A DNA stretch of 64,000 nt from Niveispirillum sp. SYP-B3756 (GCF_009495745.1 NZ_WIDQ01000001.1:248001-312000); one strand, 5' to 3'. Shown: positions 33,074-44,302, numbered from the stretch's first letter. The notes: generated by a model from the sequence alone, not told the origin. Program-made: numbers and translations.

Positions 33074-34437
33074 CCACGTCTCCCACGCAGCTTGGCCTTC
33101 TTAATCAGGCCTTCATACTGATGCGCCAGCAGATGGGAGTGAACCTGGGCCACAGTATCCATCGTCACCGTCACCAAGATCAGCAGAGAGGTACCGCCAA
33201 AATAGAAGGCGGCACCATATTCTGCCATCAGGATCTCCGGCAGCAGACAGACGACTGTGATATAGGCAGCCCCGATCACCGTCAGACGCGTCAGCACATA
33301 GTCCAGATAGTCAGCCGTGTTCTTGCCGGGCCGAATGCCCGGAATGAACCCGCCATATTTCTTCAAATTCTCGGCCGTCTCGGTCGGATTGAAGACGATG
33401 GCGGTATAGAAGAAGCTGAAAAACACGATCAGCGAGGTGTAGAGCAGCATGTAGAGCGGCGTGCCATGGGCGACATGGCGGGTCACCATCTCCAGCGCTG
33501 TCGACCACCAGGAGCCATTCCCGGCCCCCGCATTGGCACCGGAGAAGCCCACCATGGTCAGCGGCAGCAACAGCAGCGACGAGGCGAAGATCGGCGGAAT
33601 GACACCGGCGGTATTCAGCTTCAGCGGCAGGTGCGAAGCCTCGCCACCGAACATCTTGTTGCCGACCTGGCGCTTCGGGTACTGCACGATCAGACGGCGC
33701 TGCGCACGCTCGAAGAACACAATACCGGTGATGACGACCACCGCCAGCAGCAGCAGCGCAATGATGAACCAGCTGCTCATGGCACCGGTGCGGCCCAGCT
33801 CCAGGATCTGGGCGAAAGCACGCGGCAGCGCTGCCACAATACCGGCAAAGATGATCAGCGAAATGCCGTTGCCCACGCCACGCGCGGTAATCTGCTCACC
33901 AAGCCACATCAGGAACATCGTGCCGCCCACCATGGTCAGCACGGTTGAGATGCGGAAGAACCAGCCCGGATCAATCACCACCGAGCCGCCGGCTTGGTTC
34001 ATGCCCTCCAATCCCAGCGCCAGGCCATAGGACTGCACCAGAGCCAGCACCACGGTCAGGTAGCGGGTATATTGGTTGATCTTCTTGCGGCCCGATTCGC
34101 CTTCCTTCTTCAAGGTCTCCAGCGTCGGCGACACCGCCGTCATCAGCTGGATGATGATCGAGGCGGAGATATAGGGCATGATGTTGAGCGCAAAAATGCT
34201 CATACGTTCCACGGCACCGCCGGCGAACATATTGAACATGCCCAGAATGCCGCCCGCCTGATTGGCGAAGAAGCTGGAAAAGGCGCCGCTATTGATGCCC
34301 GGCAGCGGGATATAGGTTCCCAACCGGTAGACGATCAACGCCCCCAGGGTGAACCAAATCCGCTTCTTCAATTCAGTGGCCTTGGAGAAGGCACCGAAAT
34401 TGATATTGGCGGCAAGTTGCTCGGCAGCTGATGCCAT
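33070..34437 (-). CDS. secY: Protein translocase subunit SecY
   Basis: 455 residues with ten predicted membrane spans; forms the Sec channel with SecE and SecG. Family marks: [15 protein letters not shown]-type plug and lateral gate sequence (here [18 protein letters not shown]) and [23 protein letters not shown]. The start at 34437 ([14 protein letters not shown]) follows aagggg. It is separated from rplO by a terminator and a 326-bp spacer with a CtrA box, so it has its own promoter, unlike the continuous spc operon of Escherichia coli. Confidence 0.97.
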   Translation of the reverse strand: MASAAEQLAANINFGAFSKATELKKRIWFTLGALIVYRLGTYIPLPGINSGAFSSFFANQAGGILGMFNMFAGGAVERMSIFALNIMPYISASIIIQLMTAVSPTLETLKKEGESGRKKINQYTRYLTVVLALVQSYGLALGLEGMNQAGGSVVIDPGWFFRISTVLTMVGGTMFLMWLGEQITARGVGNGISLIIFAGIVAALPRAFAQILELGRTGAMSSWFIIALLLLAVVVITGIVFFERAQRRLIVQYPKRQVGNKMFGGEASHLPLKLNTAGVIPPIFASSLLLLPLTMVGFSGANAGAGNGSWWSTALEMVTRHVAHGTPLYMLLYTSLIVFFSFFYTAIVFNPTETAENLKKYGGFIPGIRPGKNTADYLDYVLTRLTVIGAAYITVVCLLPEILMAEYGAAFYFGGTSLLILVTVTMDTVAQVHSHLLAHQYEGLIKKAKLRGRRG

Positions 34438-34547
34438 GAAAGGCCCCTTGAAGTCGCACACCCGGCCGGCACATCCGGCCACTCTTAAATATGGCTTTGA
34501 ACAGGGCCAGCGCGTCGCGGTCAACATGAAAGTGACATGAGGGGGTA

Positions 34548-34562
34548 TTAAGCGCGCGTTAA
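34548..34562. promoter_or_regulatory. CtrA-type box upstream of secY
   Basis: Perfect TTAA-N7-TTAA (TTAAGCGCGCGTTAA), 111 bp upstream of the secY start. An extra half site TTAACCAT lies 50 bp further upstream at 34613-34620. Such AT motifs are rare in this GC-rich sequence. Confidence 0.55.
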
Positions 34563-34717
34563 ATCACGCCCGCCAGTTCCGCCGCAGCCTGCTTCCATAC
34601 TCCCTTTATCGCTTAACCATATTCGGGACGGGGGTCAATGCGACAAGTGCCACCCGGTACCATGGCCGCATGGCGCTGACCGCATAGGGCATGAGGATCG
34701 CCCAAATGAAACAAGGC

Positions 34718-34738
34718 CCCGGGTTGCCCCGGAGCCCT
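34718..34738 (-). terminator. Terminator after rplO
   Basis: Imperfect GC-rich stem around a TTGC loop (ggccccggg with cccggagcc, one mismatched pair) with a minus-strand tail TTGTTTCATTTG. It ends the spc ribosomal block 26 bp after the rplO stop. Confidence 0.6.
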
Positions 34739-34763
34739 GCTCCAACATCGACACTGACGTCGA

Positions 34764-35246
34764 TCAGGCTTCAGTGGCTTCTTCTGCCGCCGCAACCTTC
34801 ACACTGCCACCGGCCGCTTCAACAGCGGCGATAGCGCCAGCCGAAGCGCCAGCCACGTCGAACGTGGCCTTGGCAGTGATCGTGCCCTTGTTCAGCAGAC
34901 GCACGCCATCACGGGCGGCGCGAACCAGACCGGCCGCAACCAACACGTCGGCGGTGATCGTCTCGGCAACGTTCAGGCGACCATCTTCAATGGCCTTCTG
35001 CACGGAGCCGACATTGACCACAGCGTAGTCCTTGGCGAACGGCACGTTCGAGAAACCGCGCTTCGGCAGACGGCGATGCAGAGGCATCTGGCCGCCTTCG
35101 AAGCCCTTGATCGAGACGCCCGTACGGGACTTCTGACCCTTAACGCCACGGCCACCGGTCTTGCCCTTGCCGGACCCGATGCCGCGACCGATACGCATGC
35201 GACCCTTGCGGGCGCCTTCGTTTTCGCGGATTTCGTTGAGCTTCAT
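34764..35246 (-). CDS. rplO: 50S ribosomal protein L15
   Basis: 160 residues: [38 protein letters not shown] is the L15 N-terminal signature, with [18 protein letters not shown] following. The Ala/Glu-rich C-terminus is normal for the family. Last ribosomal gene before the terminator that separates it from secY. Confidence 0.97.
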   Translation of the reverse strand: MKLNEIRENEGARKGRMRIGRGIGSGKGKTGGRGVKGQKSRTGVSIKGFEGGQMPLHRRLPKRGFSNVPFAKDYAVVNVGSVQKAIEDGRLNVAETITADVLVAAGLVRAARDGVRLLNKGTITAKATFDVAGASAGAIAAVEAAGGSVKVAAAEEATEA

Positions 35247-35281
35247 GGTGTCTATCCTTCAAGCCGTATCGAGGGAGCCTC

Positions 35282-35473
35282 TTACGAGGCCTCCTCGACG
35301 CGCACGAGGTGCCGAACCTTGTTAATCATCCCGCGAACGGAGGGGGTATCCTCCAACTCACGGGTGCGGTTCAGCTTGTTCAGACCCAGGCCGATCAGGG
35401 TGGCGCGCTGGTCGCCCTGGCGACCGATCGGGCTACCGATCTGGGTCACGACGATGGTGGTCTTCTCAGCCAT
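35282..35473 (-). CDS. rpmD: 50S ribosomal protein L30
   Basis: 63 residues ([31 protein letters not shown]), full length. Its ATG abuts the rpsE stop codon directly (TAAATG), so the two are translated in tandem. Confidence 0.96.
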   Translation of the reverse strand: MAEKTTIVVTQIGSPIGRQGDQRATLIGLGLNKLNRTRELEDTPSVRGMINKVRHLVRVEEAS

Positions 35474-36094
35474 TTACGCGGCCTCCTTCTCACCTTCGCG
35501 CTTGCCGAGAATATCGGAAACGCGACGGCCACGACGGGCGGCCACTGCACGCGGGCTGACGCACTGCGCCAGGGCGTCGAAGGTCGCCTTGATCATGTTG
35601 TGCGGGTTGGAGGTGCCGACCGACTTGGTCACCACGTCCGCCACGCCCAGGGCTTCGAAGATGGCGCGCATCGGGCCACCGGCGATGATACCGGTACCCG
35701 GCGGGGCTGCACGCAGCACGACCTTGCCGGCACCGAAGTGACCGTACACATCGTGATGCAACGTGCGACCTTCGCGCAGCGGCACGCGGATCATGGACCG
35801 CTTGGCCTGATCGGTGGCCTTACGGATGGCTTCCGGCACTTCACGGGCCTTGCCCGAGCCGACACCGACGCGACCCTTGGCGTCACCAACAACGACAATG
35901 GCGGCGAAGCCGAAGCGACGACCACCCTTGACCACCTTGGCGACACGATTGATCCCGACGAGTTTCTCGACGAGATCGTCGCCTTCGCGCTCCTCACGAC
36001 GATCGCGGTTATCGCCACGATCGCGGCGTTCGCCACGATCGCGGTTACGCCGCTCACCCTCGCCGCCGGCCGCGCTGTTCTCATTACGAGCCAT
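35474..36094 (-). CDS. rpsE: 30S ribosomal protein S5 with charged N-terminal extension
   Basis: 206 residues, about 40 longer than Escherichia coli S5. The core ([31 protein letters not shown] and [19 protein letters not shown]) is normal. The extra N-terminus (residues 10-38) is made of Arg/Asp/Glu repeats such as [19 protein letters not shown]; in the DNA this appears as a duplicated cgccacgatcgcg unit near 36014-36050. Similar extensions occur in other Alphaproteobacteria. Confidence 0.97.
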   Translation of the reverse strand: MARNENSAAGGEGERRNRDRGERRDRGDNRDRREEREGDDLVEKLVGINRVAKVVKGGRRFGFAAIVVVGDAKGRVGVGSGKAREVPEAIRKATDQAKRSMIRVPLREGRTLHHDVYGHFGAGKVVLRAAPPGTGIIAGGPMRAIFEALGVADVVTKSVGTSNPHNMIKATFDALAQCVSPRAVAARRGRRVSDILGKREGEKEAA

Positions 36095-36104
36095 TGCTAC
36101 CCCC

Positions 36105-36467
36105 TTAGAACTGCAGGCCGGCTTCGCGGGCGGCGTCGGCCAAAGCCTTCACACGACCGTGAAACAGATACTGACCGCGATCGAACACGACGGCGCTCAC
36201 ACCCTTGGCCAGGGCACGTTCGGCAATCAGCTTGCCGACGGCCTTGGCCGCATCGATATCCGCGCCGGTCTTGAGGGCGTCGCGGAGATCCTTGTCCAGG
36301 GTCGAGGCAGCGGCGAGCGTGTGGCCCGCCGTGTCGTCGATGATCTGGGCATAGATGTGCTGGCTCGACCGGAAGACCGAGAGACGAACGCGACCACCCG
36401 CGAACTTGCGGATCCGGGTGCGCACCCGCGCCTTGCGACGCTGGTTGAGATCCTGTTGCTTGCTCAT
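36105..36467 (-). CDS. rplR: 50S ribosomal protein L18
   Basis: 120 residues with [28 protein letters not shown] and [26 protein letters not shown], typical of L18, which binds 5S rRNA. 10 bp upstream of rpsE in the spc block. Confidence 0.97.
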   Translation of the reverse strand: MSKQQDLNQRRKARVRTRIRKFAGGRVRLSVFRSSQHIYAQIIDDTAGHTLAAASTLDKDLRDALKTGADIDAAKAVGKLIAERALAKGVSAVVFDRGQYLFHGRVKALADAAREAGLQF

Positions 36468-36478
36468 CGACGACCGCC

Positions 36479-37012
36479 TTACTTCTTCTTGCCTTCTTTG
36501 CGGACGATGATCTCGTTCTCATACTTCACACCCTTGCCCTTGTAGGGCTCAGGCGGACGATAAGAACGGATCTCCGCAGCGATCTGACCCACCTGCTGCT
36601 TGTCAGCACCAGAGATCGAGATGGAGGTGGGCTTCTCGCACTTCATCGTGATACCCGCGGGAATCGGGTAACGGATGTCGTGGCTGAAGCCCAGGTTCAA
36701 CACCAGCTCCGAACCAGCAACGGCGGCCTTGTAGCCGACGCCGGTGATTTCGAGATTCTTGGTGAAGCCCTTCTCCACACCGGTCACCAGATTGGCAAGG
36801 TTGGTGCGGGCGGTGGCCCAATTCTGACGAGCGCGAACCGTTTCGTTGCGCGGAGCGACGACAAGCTTGCCATCCTCCAGCTTCGCTTCGATCTCGTCGA
36901 TAAGGAGGAGGCTGAGCTGACCCAGCTTACCCTTGGCGGTGACAGTCTGACCGGTGACCTGAACGGTTACCCCGGCCGGAACCGGCACCGGATGCTTTCC
37001 GATACGCGACAT
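36479..37012 (-). CDS. rplF: 50S ribosomal protein L6
   Basis: 177 residues; [31 protein letters not shown] at the start and [21 protein letters not shown], the L6 C-terminal signature, at the end. Located 11 bp downstream of rpsH. Confidence 0.97.
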   Translation of the reverse strand: MSRIGKHPVPVPAGVTVQVTGQTVTAKGKLGQLSLLLIDEIEAKLEDGKLVVAPRNETVRARQNWATARTNLANLVTGVEKGFTKNLEITGVGYKAAVAGSELVLNLGFSHDIRYPIPAGITMKCEKPTSISISGADKQQVGQIAAEIRSYRPPEPYKGKGVKYENEIIVRKEGKKK

Positions 37013-37023
37013 GGCCGTGCTCC

Positions 37024-37422
37024 TTAGAACACCTTGCAGAGGACTTCACCGCCAACATTGGCGGCGCGGGCCTCGTTGTCAGACATGACGCCGCGTGGCG
37101 TCGAGAGGATCGCAATACCCAGCCCGTTATACACGCGCTGAAGATCGGCGATCTTGGAGTAAATCCGGCGGCCCGGCTTGGAAACGCGATGCACTTCCTT
37201 AATAACCGGTTCACCTTCGTGATACTTCAGCTCGATGCGAAGATTGCTCACACCGGGCTTCACATCCTCAACGGAATAACCGCGGATGTAGCCTTCGCGC
37301 TTCAAAACTTCCAGCACATTGGTGCGGAGCTTGGAGGCCGGGCTGCTAACGACCGACATGCGGGCTTTCTGACCGTTACGAATACGAGTCAGCATATCGC
37401 CCAGGGGATCGCTCAGGTTCAT
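37024..37422 (-). CDS. rpsH: 30S ribosomal protein S8
   Basis: 132 residues ([54 protein letters not shown]). S8 binds the central domain of 16S rRNA and in other bacteria represses spc operon translation; such control here is only inferred. Confidence 0.97.
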   Translation of the reverse strand: MNLSDPLGDMLTRIRNGQKARMSVVSSPASKLRTNVLEVLKREGYIRGYSVEDVKPGVSNLRIELKYHEGEPVIKEVHRVSKPGRRIYSKIADLQRVYNGLGIAILSTPRGVMSDNEARAANVGGEVLCKVF

Positions 37423-37435
37423 TACCCGACCCTCC

Positions 37436-37741
37436 TTACCAGCTGGACTTGGTCATGCCCGGGATCTGGCCATTGCTGGCAAGATCACGCAGGGCGACGC
37501 GGCAGAGACGGAACTTGCGATAGAAGGCGCGCGGACGCCCCGTCAGTTCGCAACGATTCCGGATGCGGGTGCGGCTGCCATTACGGGGCAACTGCGCCAG
37601 CTTCAGCACGGCCGCGAAACGCTCGTCATCGGGCAGATCACGGTTGCGGGCGGTCGCCTTGAGGGCGGCGCGCTTTTCGCGGTGCTTCGCCGCCAGCTCG
37701 GTGCGACGCTTGTTCTTCTCGACAGAGCTCTTCTTAGCCAT
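37436..37741 (-). CDS. rpsN: 30S ribosomal protein S14
   Basis: 101-residue long-form S14 without the zinc CXXC motifs (the region reads [21 protein letters not shown]), i.e. the zinc-independent type. Its start overlaps the rplE stop by 8 bp. Confidence 0.97.
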   Translation of the reverse strand: MAKKSSVEKNKRRTELAAKHREKRAALKATARNRDLPDDERFAAVLKLAQLPRNGSRTRIRNRCELTGRPRAFYRKFRLCRVALRDLASNGQIPGMTKSSW

Positions 37742-38294
37742 GATTCCCCGCCTCCCCGATGAACGGCATCTGGAAAGCCTTGAGGAGAGCCTTGGCTTCC
37801 TTGTCGGTCTCAGCCGTCGTCACGAAGATGATGTCCATGCCCCGGATTTCATCGATCTTGTCGTAATCGATTTCCGGGAAAATGATCTGTTCCTTCAGAC
37901 CCATGGCGTAGTTCCCCCGGCCATCGAAGCTGGTCGCCGGGATACCGCGAAAGTCGCGGACGCGGGGCAGCGCGATGGTGACCAGACGGTCCAGGAACTC
38001 GTACATGCGGTCACGGCGCAGGGTCACCTTGCAACCGATCGGCATACCTTCACGCAGCTTGAACTGCGCGATGGACTTGCGGGCCTTGGTGATCACGGGC
38101 TTCTGACCGGTGATCGCAGCCAGCTCAGCGGCGGCGGCGTTCACCTTCTTGCTGTCGCCGGCGGCTTCGCCGACACCCATGTTGATGACGATCTTTTCCA
38201 GGCTCGGAATCTGCATGTCGTTGGCGTAGTTAAACTCCGCCTTCAACTTGGCCCGGATGACCGTATCGTACTGTTCCTTCAGACGGGCAGCCAT
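37734..38294 (-). CDS. rplE: 50S ribosomal protein L5
   Basis: 186 residues from the ATG at 38294 ([17 protein letters not shown]), preceded by gtgaggcgcaca; an in-frame GTG four codons upstream is less likely. [19 protein letters not shown] and [30 protein letters not shown] are L5 signatures. Binds 5S rRNA. Confidence 0.97.
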   Translation of the reverse strand: MAARLKEQYDTVIRAKLKAEFNYANDMQIPSLEKIVINMGVGEAAGDSKKVNAAAAELAAITGQKPVITKARKSIAQFKLREGMPIGCKVTLRRDRMYEFLDRLVTIALPRVRDFRGIPATSFDGRGNYAMGLKEQIIFPEIDYDKIDEIRGMDIIFVTTAETDKEAKALLKAFQMPFIGEAGNHG

Positions 38295-38302
38295 TGTGCG
38301 CC

Positions 38303-38620
38303 TCACTGGTCGATCACTTCACCGGAAGCCTTGGCGAAGCGGACCTTGCGGCCGTCCTCCAGGGTCCGGAAGCCAACGCGGGTCGGCTTGTTGGTCTTCG
38401 GGTCGATGTGCGCAACGTTGGACACGTCCAGCGCAGCTTCGATCTCGACGATGCCGCCCTGCTGCATCGGGGTCTGACGCTGGTGCTTCTTCACCAGGTT
38501 GACACCGCGCACCTTGACGCGACCTTCGGTCGGCAGCACTTCGATGACTTCGCCCGTCTTGCCCTTGTCCTTGCCAGCGATGACAACGACACGGTCATTC
38601 TTGCGGATCTTCGCAGCCAT
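38303..38620 (-). CDS. rplX: 50S ribosomal protein L24
   Basis: 105 residues with the KOW motif ([24 protein letters not shown]). Early assembly initiator of the large subunit. The start shares one base with the rplN stop (TGATG). Confidence 0.97.
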   Translation of the reverse strand: MAAKIRKNDRVVVIAGKDKGKTGEVIEVLPTEGRVKVRGVNLVKKHQRQTPMQQGGIVEIEAALDVSNVAHIDPKTNKPTRVGFRTLEDGRKVRFAKASGEVIDQ

Positions 38621-38988
38621 CAGAGCACCTCCGGCGCCAGCGAAATGATCTTCATGAACTTCTTACCGCGCAGCTCACGAGTGACCGGCCCGAAGATACG
38701 GGTACCGATCGGCTCACCCTGCTTGTTGATCAGCACGGCAGCATTGCGGTCGAAGCGGATGACGGAACCGTCTTCACGACGCAGTTCCTTGGCGGTGCGA
38801 ACGATGACGGCGCGATGCACATCACCCTTCTTCACGCGGCCGCGCGGAATCGCTTCCTTCACCGACACGACGATAACATCGCCGATGGCGGCGAAGCGAC
38901 GACCTGCGCCGCCCAACACCTTGATGCACTGCACCCGGCGCGCGCCGCTATTGTCGGCGACCTCCAGGTTGGTTTGCATCTGAATCAT
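38620..38988 (-). CDS. rplN: 50S ribosomal protein L14
   Basis: 122 residues ([46 protein letters not shown]). Full length; one base overlap with rplX. About 70 bp separate it from rpsQ. Confidence 0.97.
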   Translation of the reverse strand: MIQMQTNLEVADNSGARRVQCIKVLGGAGRRFAAIGDVIVVSVKEAIPRGRVKKGDVHRAVIVRTAKELRREDGSVIRFDRNAAVLINKQGEPIGTRIFGPVTRELRGKKFMKIISLAPEVL

Positions 38989-39057
38989 GGAATATCTTCC
39001 TTATGTATTCAGCTGTTTTGGCCAATGAAGACCGGCGGCCGAAGCCGCCGGGTTCAA

Positions 39058-39306
39058 TCAGCCGTTGTCGGCGACCGGGGTCGCCAGCACGGTCCACCGC
39101 TTGGACTTGGAAATCGGACGGCATTCTTCGATCTGGACAGTGTCCCCGATCTTGACGCTGTTCGACTCGTCGTGAGCGGCGTACTTCTTGGACTGCTTGA
39201 TGAACTTCTTATACACGGGGTGCATAACGCGGCGCTCGACCAGTACAGTGACGGTCTTGTCAGCCTTGTCGGACACCACGGTACCCTGCAGGACGCGACG
39301 GGGCAT
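39058..39306 (-). CDS. rpsQ: 30S ribosomal protein S17
   Basis: 82 residues ([48 protein letters not shown]), complete. Binds 16S rRNA early in assembly. 15 bp after rpmC. Confidence 0.97.
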   Translation of the reverse strand: MPRRVLQGTVVSDKADKTVTVLVERRVMHPVYKKFIKQSKKYAAHDESNSVKIGDTVQIEECRPISKSKRWTVLATPVADNG

Positions 39307-39321
39307 CTTGTAACCCCTCCC

Positions 39322-39531
39322 TTAGGACGCGGCGGCAGCAGACGAGGTCTGCTGGCCGAGAATGGTCTTGATGCGGGCGATATCGCGACGCACCTCACGA
39401 ACCCGCGCCGTGTTCTCCAGCTGGCCAGAGGCCTTCTGGAAACGCAGGTTGAACTGTTCCTTCTTGAGCGAGAGGAGCTGATCGTTCAGCTCGTCCGCGC
39501 TCTTGGCCCGAAGGTCGGTAGCCTTCGTCAT
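39322..39531 (-). CDS. rpmC: 50S ribosomal protein L29
   Basis: 69 residues, two-helix L29 fold ([44 protein letters not shown]). Start overlaps the rplP stop by 4 bp (ATGA). Confidence 0.97.
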   Translation of the reverse strand: MTKATDLRAKSADELNDQLLSLKKEQFNLRFQKASGQLENTARVREVRRDIARIKTILGQQTSSAAAAS

Positions 39532-39953
39532 GCCTCACCCCCTTCACCCATACGGGTGACCATACGCACCTTGATCGGCAGCTTTGCAGCGGCCAGTTCG
39601 AAGGCGCGCTTGGCGAGATCCGCCGGCACACCGTCGAGTTCAAACATGATACGCCCCGGCGCAACGCGGGCCGCCCAGAATTCGGGCGAACCCTTACCGG
39701 AACCCATTCGCACTTCGGCCGGCTTGGACGAAACGGGCAGATCCGGGAATATCCGGATCCACACGCGGCCCTGACGGCGCAGGTGACGGGTGATGGCGCG
39801 ACGCGCAGATTCAATCTGACGTGCCGTAATACGCGCCGGCTCGACAGCTTTCAAGCCGAAAGCGCCGAAATTCAGCGTGGTGCCGCCCTTGGACGCGCCG
39901 TGAATACGGCCCTTGTGCGCCTTGCGGTACTTAGTACGCTTCGGACTCAGCAT
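39528..39953 (-). CDS. rplP: 50S ribosomal protein L16
   Basis: 141 residues: [30 protein letters not shown], and [28 protein letters not shown]16 contacts the A-site region of the 50S subunit. Complete; 42 bp after rpsC. Confidence 0.97.
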   Translation of the reverse strand: MLSPKRTKYRKAHKGRIHGASKGGTTLNFGAFGLKAVEPARITARQIESARRAITRHLRRQGRVWIRIFPDLPVSSKPAEVRMGSGKGSPEFWAARVAPGRIMFELDGVPADLAKRAFELAAAKLPIKVRMVTRMGEGGEA

Positions 39954-39995
39954 GGCATGTAGCCTTCTCTATATCCCTGCCAGTATCCGGACGTC

Positions 39996-40673
39996 TCAGC
40001 GGGCCGAGGTCTGATCCGCGGCGCGCTTGTCCTGCGCCATCGGATCGTGAGCCAGGACTTCGCCCTTGAACACCCAAACCTTGACACCGCAGGTGCCGTA
40101 GGTGGTCATCGCGGTACCAACACCATAATCGATGTCAGCGCGCAGCGTGTGCAGCGGCACGCGGCCTTCACGGTACCATTCGATACGCGCAATCTCAGCC
40201 CCGCCCAGACGGCCGGAGCAGTTGATACGAATACCCTGGGCACCCAGACGCATGGCGGACTGCACGGCGCGCTTCATAGCGCGACGGAAAGCCACACGGC
40301 GTTCCAGCTGGCTGGCGATGTTCTCGGCGATCAGACGCGCGTCCAGTTCCGGCTTGCGGATCTCGACGATGTTCAGATTCACCTCGGAACCGGCCATCTT
40401 CGACAGTTCGGAGCGCAGCTTTTCGATGTCTGCGCCCTTCTTGCCGATCACCACGCCCGGACGGGCGGTGTGGATGGTCACGCGGGCCTTCTTAGCCGGA
40501 CGCTCGATCACCACGCGGCTGACACCAGCGGCCTGCAGGCGAGCCTGCAGGTACTTGCGCAGACGCAGATCCTGGTGCAGCAGCTTGGCATAGTCGCGAT
40601 CAGCGAACCAGCGGCTGTCCCAGGTGCGGTTGATACCGACGCGAAGGCCGATCGGATTGACTTTCTGACCCAT
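39996..40673 (-). CDS. rpsC: 30S ribosomal protein S3
   Basis: 225 residues with the KH domain [21 protein letters not shown] and the C-terminal [26 protein letters not shown]. At the mRNA entry channel. Start shares one base with the rplV stop (TAATG). Confidence 0.97.
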   Translation of the reverse strand: MGQKVNPIGLRVGINRTWDSRWFADRDYAKLLHQDLRLRKYLQARLQAAGVSRVVIERPAKKARVTIHTARPGVVIGKKGADIEKLRSELSKMAGSEVNLNIVEIRKPELDARLIAENIASQLERRVAFRRAMKRAVQSAMRLGAQGIRINCSGRLGGAEIARIEWYREGRVPLHTLRADIDYGVGTAMTTYGTCGVKVWVFKGEVLAHDPMAQDKRAADQTSAR

Positions 40674-41071
40674 TACTCAGCGGCCTCCCCGGCCTTCTCC
40701 TCGACGCGCTCACGAACGATCACGGTCAGGTTGCTGAACAGCTTTTCGACGCGAGCCCCACGACCGCGAGCGCGGGCATGGAAACGCTTCATAACCAGGG
40801 CCTTGCCCACGGAAGCGTGCGAGACGAAAAGACGATCAACATCCAGCTGGTGGTTATTCTCGGCGTTCGCGATAGCGGACTGGAGAACCTTCTTCACCTC
40901 ACCGGCGATGCGGCGCTTGGAGAATGTAAGAAGGGCGACGGCTTCACCAGCGGACTTTCCACGGATCAGCTGTGCAACCAGGTTCAGCTTCTGCGGGCTC
41001 GTGCGGATCATTCCGCCGAACGCCGAGGCCTCAGTCTCGCTGAGGCGCCGCTCTGCAGCAGGCTTGCCCAT
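40673..41071 (-). CDS. rplV: 50S ribosomal protein L22
   Basis: 132 residues; [39 protein letters not shown] is the L22 core, and [22 protein letters not shown] the loop that lines the exit tunnel. About 15 extra N-terminal residues compared with the Escherichia coli protein. Begins two bases after rpsS. Confidence 0.97.
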   Translation of the reverse strand: MGKPAAERRLSETEASAFGGMIRTSPQKLNLVAQLIRGKSAGEAVALLTFSKRRIAGEVKKVLQSAIANAENNHQLDVDRLFVSHASVGKALVMKRFHARARGRGARVEKLFSNLTVIVRERVEEKAGEAAE

Positions 41072-41073
41072 GA

Positions 41074-41352
41074 TTACTTCCTCTTCGCCTTCTTGTCGGC
41101 CGCGTGGCCATAGAACGTCCGGGTCGGCGAGAATTCACCGAACTTGTGACCGATCATGTTCTCAGTCACCAGCACCGGCAGGAACTTCTGGCCGTTGTAG
41201 ACGCCAAAGGTCAGACCAACGAAATGCGGCAGAATGGTGGAACGACGCGACCAGATCTTGATGATCTCGTTGCGGCCGGACGCACGCGCCTTGTCTGCCT
41301 TCTTCAACAGGTAGCCGTCTACGAACGGCCCCTTCCAAACGGAACGAGTCAC
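41074..41352 (-). CDS. rpsS: 30S ribosomal protein S19
   Basis: 92 residues ([69 protein letters not shown]). Complete S19, partner of S13 in the 30S head. Confidence 0.97.
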   Translation of the reverse strand: MTRSVWKGPFVDGYLLKKADKARASGRNEIIKIWSRRSTILPHFVGLTFGVYNGQKFLPVLVTENMIGHKFGEFSPTRTFYGHAADKKAKRK

Positions 41353-41363
41353 GGCAGCACTCC

Positions 41364-42188
41364 TTACTTAGCGCGACGACGGATAATGAGCTTATCCGTG
41401 GCCTTGTTCTGACGCGTCTTCTTGCCCTTAGTCGGCTTGCCCCACGGGGTGACCGGATGACGACCACCGGAGCTGCGGCCTTCACCACCACCATGCGGGT
41501 GGTCGATCGGGTTCATGGCAACACCACGAACTGACGGACGCTTGCCCAGCCAACGATTACGACCGGCCTTGGCGATCACAATGTTGGACTGATCGGGGTT
41601 GGAGACGGCGCCGATCGTGGCCATGCACTCGCCGCGGACCATGCGCAGCTCGCCCGAGGGCAGCTTCAGCTGAGCATAGCCCTGGTCGCGACCGACCAGC
41701 TGCAGGTAGGTGCCAGCGGAACGCGCCAGCTGACCGCCCTTGCCCGCCTTCAACTCCACATTGTGCACGATCGTGCCAACGGGGATGTTCTTCAGCGGCA
41801 TGGCGTTGCCGGGCTTCACGTCCACCTTTTCACCAGCGATGATCACATCGCCGGCCTTCAGGCGCTGCGGCGCCAGAATATAGGAGAGCGTGCCGTCCTC
41901 GTACTTCACCAGAGCGATGAAGCCGGTACGGTTGGGATCGTATTCCAGACGCTCAACCGTCGCCGGCATGTCGAACTTGCGACGCTTGAAGTCGACGATA
42001 CGGTAGGTGCGCTTGTGACCGCCGCCGATACGGCGGGCAGTGATACGACCCGTGTTGTTACGGCCGCCCGAGGAGGAAAGACCCTCGGTCAGCATCTTGA
42101 CGGGCTTGCCCTTGTACAGCTCGGAGCGATCCACCATAACCAGCTGGCGGAGGCTCGGCGTAATGGGACGGAAAGTCTTCAGTGCCAT
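41364..42188 (-). CDS. rplB: 50S ribosomal protein L2
   Basis: 274 residues. The near-invariant C-terminal stretch [31 protein letters not shown], with the conserved His in HPHGGGEGR, is intact. Needed for subunit joining and peptidyl-transferase centre structure. 10 bp after rplW. Confidence 0.98.
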   Translation of the reverse strand: MALKTFRPITPSLRQLVMVDRSELYKGKPVKMLTEGLSSSGGRNNTGRITARRIGGGHKRTYRIVDFKRRKFDMPATVERLEYDPNRTGFIALVKYEDGTLSYILAPQRLKAGDVIIAGEKVDVKPGNAMPLKNIPVGTIVHNVELKAGKGGQLARSAGTYLQLVGRDQGYAQLKLPSGELRMVRGECMATIGAVSNPDQSNIVIAKAGRNRWLGKRPSVRGVAMNPIDHPHGGGEGRSSGGRHPVTPWGKPTKGKKTRQNKATDKLIIRRRAK

Positions 42189-42198
42189 CGCTCTGTCC

Positions 42199-42516
42199 TC
42201 ACACCCCGGTGGTCACGTCGATCGTGCTGCCCTCGGCGAGGGTGACCACGGCCTTCTTGTAGTCCGACCGGCGACCGATCGTCCCACGGAAGCGCTTGGT
42301 CTTCCCCTTGACCACAACGGTGTTAACCGCCGTGACCTTCACCTTGAACAGGCCTTCGACCGCGGCCTTGATTTCCGGCTTCTTCGCATCCAGACGCACC
42401 TTAAAGGTGACCTGGTTATGCTCGGAGCCCATGGTGGCCTTCTCGGTGATCACGGGCGCGACGATCAGATCGTACATGCGCTCGGCCGAGACAATCGTCT
42501 TCTTGGCAGTGCTCAT
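42199..42516 (-). CDS. rplW: 50S ribosomal protein L23
   Basis: 105 residues ([53 protein letters not shown]). At the tunnel exit, docking trigger factor and SRP. Overlaps rplD by 4 bp. Confidence 0.97.
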   Translation of the reverse strand: MSTAKKTIVSAERMYDLIVAPVITEKATMGSEHNQVTFKVRLDAKKPEIKAAVEGLFKVKVTAVNTVVVKGKTKRFRGTIGRRSDYKKAVVTLAEGSTIDVTTGV

Positions 42517-43133
42517 TTCAGGCGAGCCTCCAGCTGCTCGACGGCATTACGCGTCAGGACGAGAACGTCCTTGCGCAGAATGTCGTACACGTTGGCGCCC
42601 TGCTCCGGCAGCACATCGATGTGCGGGATGTTGCGAGCGGCGCGGGTGAACTGCTCGTTCAGGTTCGCACCGTCGATGATCAGAGCAGAGGTCAGGCCCA
42701 GGGCCTGCAACTGGCCGAACAGCACCTTGGTCTTGTGCGTTTCGGTGACAGCGCTCTCCAGAACGACCAGCTTGCCTTCGGCAGCCTTGACCGACAGAGC
42801 GGTCTTCAGCGCCAGCTTGCGGACCTTCTTGGTCATGTCATGTTCGTGGGAACGAACGACCGGCCCGAAAATGCGCGCACCGCCACGGAACTGCGGCGAG
42901 CGCAGCGAGCCCTGACGAGCACGGCCGGTGCCCTTCTGACGCCACGGCTTCTTCGTGGTGCCGGAAATGTCGGAAATGCCCTTGGTCTTGTGCGTACCGG
43001 CGCGGCGCTTGGCGAGCTGCCACAGCACCATGCGCGCCAGGATGTCCTGACGAGAAGGCAGGCCGAACACGTCTTCCGACAGCTCGATCTCGCCAACGGT
43101 CTCGTTCTTCAGGTTCTTAACGGACGTCTTCAT
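42513..43133 (-). CDS. rplD: 50S ribosomal protein L4
   Basis: 206 residues with the tunnel-loop region [32 protein letters not shown]. Normal sequence at the loop sites linked to macrolide resistance. In Escherichia coli L4 represses its own S10 operon; whether it does so here is unknown. Confidence 0.97.
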   Translation of the reverse strand: MKTSVKNLKNETVGEIELSEDVFGLPSRQDILARMVLWQLAKRRAGTHKTKGISDISGTTKKPWRQKGTGRARQGSLRSPQFRGGARIFGPVVRSHEHDMTKKVRKLALKTALSVKAAEGKLVVLESAVTETHKTKVLFGQLQALGLTSALIIDGANLNEQFTRAARNIPHIDVLPEQGANVYDILRKDVLVLTRNAVEQLEARLK

Positions 43134-43136
43134 TTA

Positions 43137-43844
43137 TCAGCCCTCCTGCGCCGCAGGAGCTTCGGCCGCCGGGGCACGGAAAGCGCCGGGGAACGGCACG
43201 CCCTCGGGCAGCTTCTTCTTGACGGCATCCTTGACCAGGACGAAAGCGCCCTCATGGCCCGGGACGGCGCCCTTGACCAGGATCAGACCGCGTTCGGCAT
43301 CAACCGACACGACCTTCAGATTCTGCACAGTCACGGTCTCGGAACCGAGTTGACCGGGCATCTTCTTGTTCTTGAAGGTCTTACCGGGATCCTGGCGACC
43401 ACCGGTGGAACCGATGGAGCGGTGCGACACGGACACACCGTGGGTCGCGCGCAGACCACCGAAATTCCAGCGCTTCATACCGCCGGCAAAACCCTTACCG
43501 AGGGTCGTGCCCTGCACGTCGACGAACTGGCCGGCAACGAAATGATCCGCGGTCAGCTCAGCACCAACCTCGATCAGGTTGGCGGGCTCGACGCGGAATT
43601 CCACGAGCTTCTTCTTCGGCTCGACCTTGGCCCGGGCGAACACCTCACGCTGGGCCTTGGCGACGTTCTTCACCTTGGCCTTGACGGCACCGAGCTGGAG
43701 GGCGGTGTAGCCATCCTTCTCTTCCGTCTTGTGGGCGACGACCTGGACCTGGTCCAGCTTCAGCACAGTCACCGGCACGCTTTCGCCTTCATCGGTGAAG
43801 ACGCGGGTCATGCCGACCTTCTGCGCGATCAATCCGGATCGCAT
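43137..43844 (-). CDS. rplC: 50S ribosomal protein L3
   Basis: 235 residues from the ATG at 43844 ([20 protein letters not shown]), preceded by the strong ribosome-binding site gtgaggagaaa; in-frame ATGs upstream were rejected. It contains [36 protein letters not shown]. An Ala/Pro-rich tail of about 15 residues closes the protein. Confidence 0.97.
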   Translation of the reverse strand: MRSGLIAQKVGMTRVFTDEGESVPVTVLKLDQVQVVAHKTEEKDGYTALQLGAVKAKVKNVAKAQREVFARAKVEPKKKLVEFRVEPANLIEVGAELTADHFVAGQFVDVQGTTLGKGFAGGMKRWNFGGLRATHGVSVSHRSIGSTGGRQDPGKTFKNKKMPGQLGSETVTVQNLKVVSVDAERGLILVKGAVPGHEGAFVLVKDAVKKKLPEGVPFPGAFRAPAAEAPAAQEG

Positions 43845-43917
43845 CTGTTTTCTCCTCACTCGGGACATCCTCAGGATCGGGAGAGGTCCCGTACGCACAA
43901 AACCAGGTACTTAACTC

Positions 43918-44226
43918 TTACAGCTTGATTTCGACGTCGACGCCGGCGGCGAGATCGAGCTTCATCAGCGCATCCACGGTCTGCGGCGTCGGATCGACGA
44001 TGTCGAGCAGGCGCTTGTGGGTGCGGATTTCGAACTGCTCCCGCGACTTCTTGTCGATGTGCGGGCTGCGGTTGACCGTGAACTTTTCCAGCTGCGTGGG
44101 CAGCGGAATCGGACCGCGGACGCGCGCACCGGTCCGCTTTGCGGTGTTGACGATCTCGCTGGTGCTTTGGTCGAGCACGCGATGATCAAACGCCTTCAGG
44201 CGGATCCGGATATTCTGATTGTCCAT
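43918..44226 (-). CDS. rpsJ: 30S ribosomal protein S10
   Basis: 102 residues ([44 protein letters not shown]). Also NusE in transcription antitermination. First gene of the S10 operon; a structured 200-bp spacer separates it from tuf. Confidence 0.97.
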   Translation of the reverse strand: MDNQNIRIRLKAFDHRVLDQSTSEIVNTAKRTGARVRGPIPLPTQLEKFTVNRSPHIDKKSREQFEIRTHKRLLDIVDPTPQTVDALMKLDLAAGVDVEIKL

Positions 44227-44263
44227 GTCCTAGACCCCAAAAAGAGCAGGGTTTATACCCAAA

Positions 44264-44302
44264 GAAGGAGCCGGCCCCAAGCACTTTCGGGCCGGCTCCT
44301 TC
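44264..44302 (-). terminator. Terminator between tuf and rpsJ
   Basis: Perfect 14-bp stem (gaaggagccggccc 44264-44277, gggccggctccttc 44289-44302), 11-nt loop, minus-strand tail TTTGGGTATAAACC. Likely ends str-operon transcripts before rpsJ. Confidence 0.7.

Larger units (their letters stand above)
34438..34763. other. Intergenic region between rplO and secY
   Basis: A 326-bp spacer. It holds the rplO terminator (34718-34738), a CtrA half site TTAACCAT (34613-34620), and a perfect CtrA box (34548-34562). A weak -35-like TTGACC (34633-34638, minus strand) has no good -10 partner. The secY promoter is expected here but not firmly located. Confidence 0.6.

Noticed and set aside
34633-34638. TTGACC on the minus strand as a possible secY -35 element
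   Set aside because: No acceptable -10 hexamer lies 16-18 bp downstream; noted only within the spacer description.
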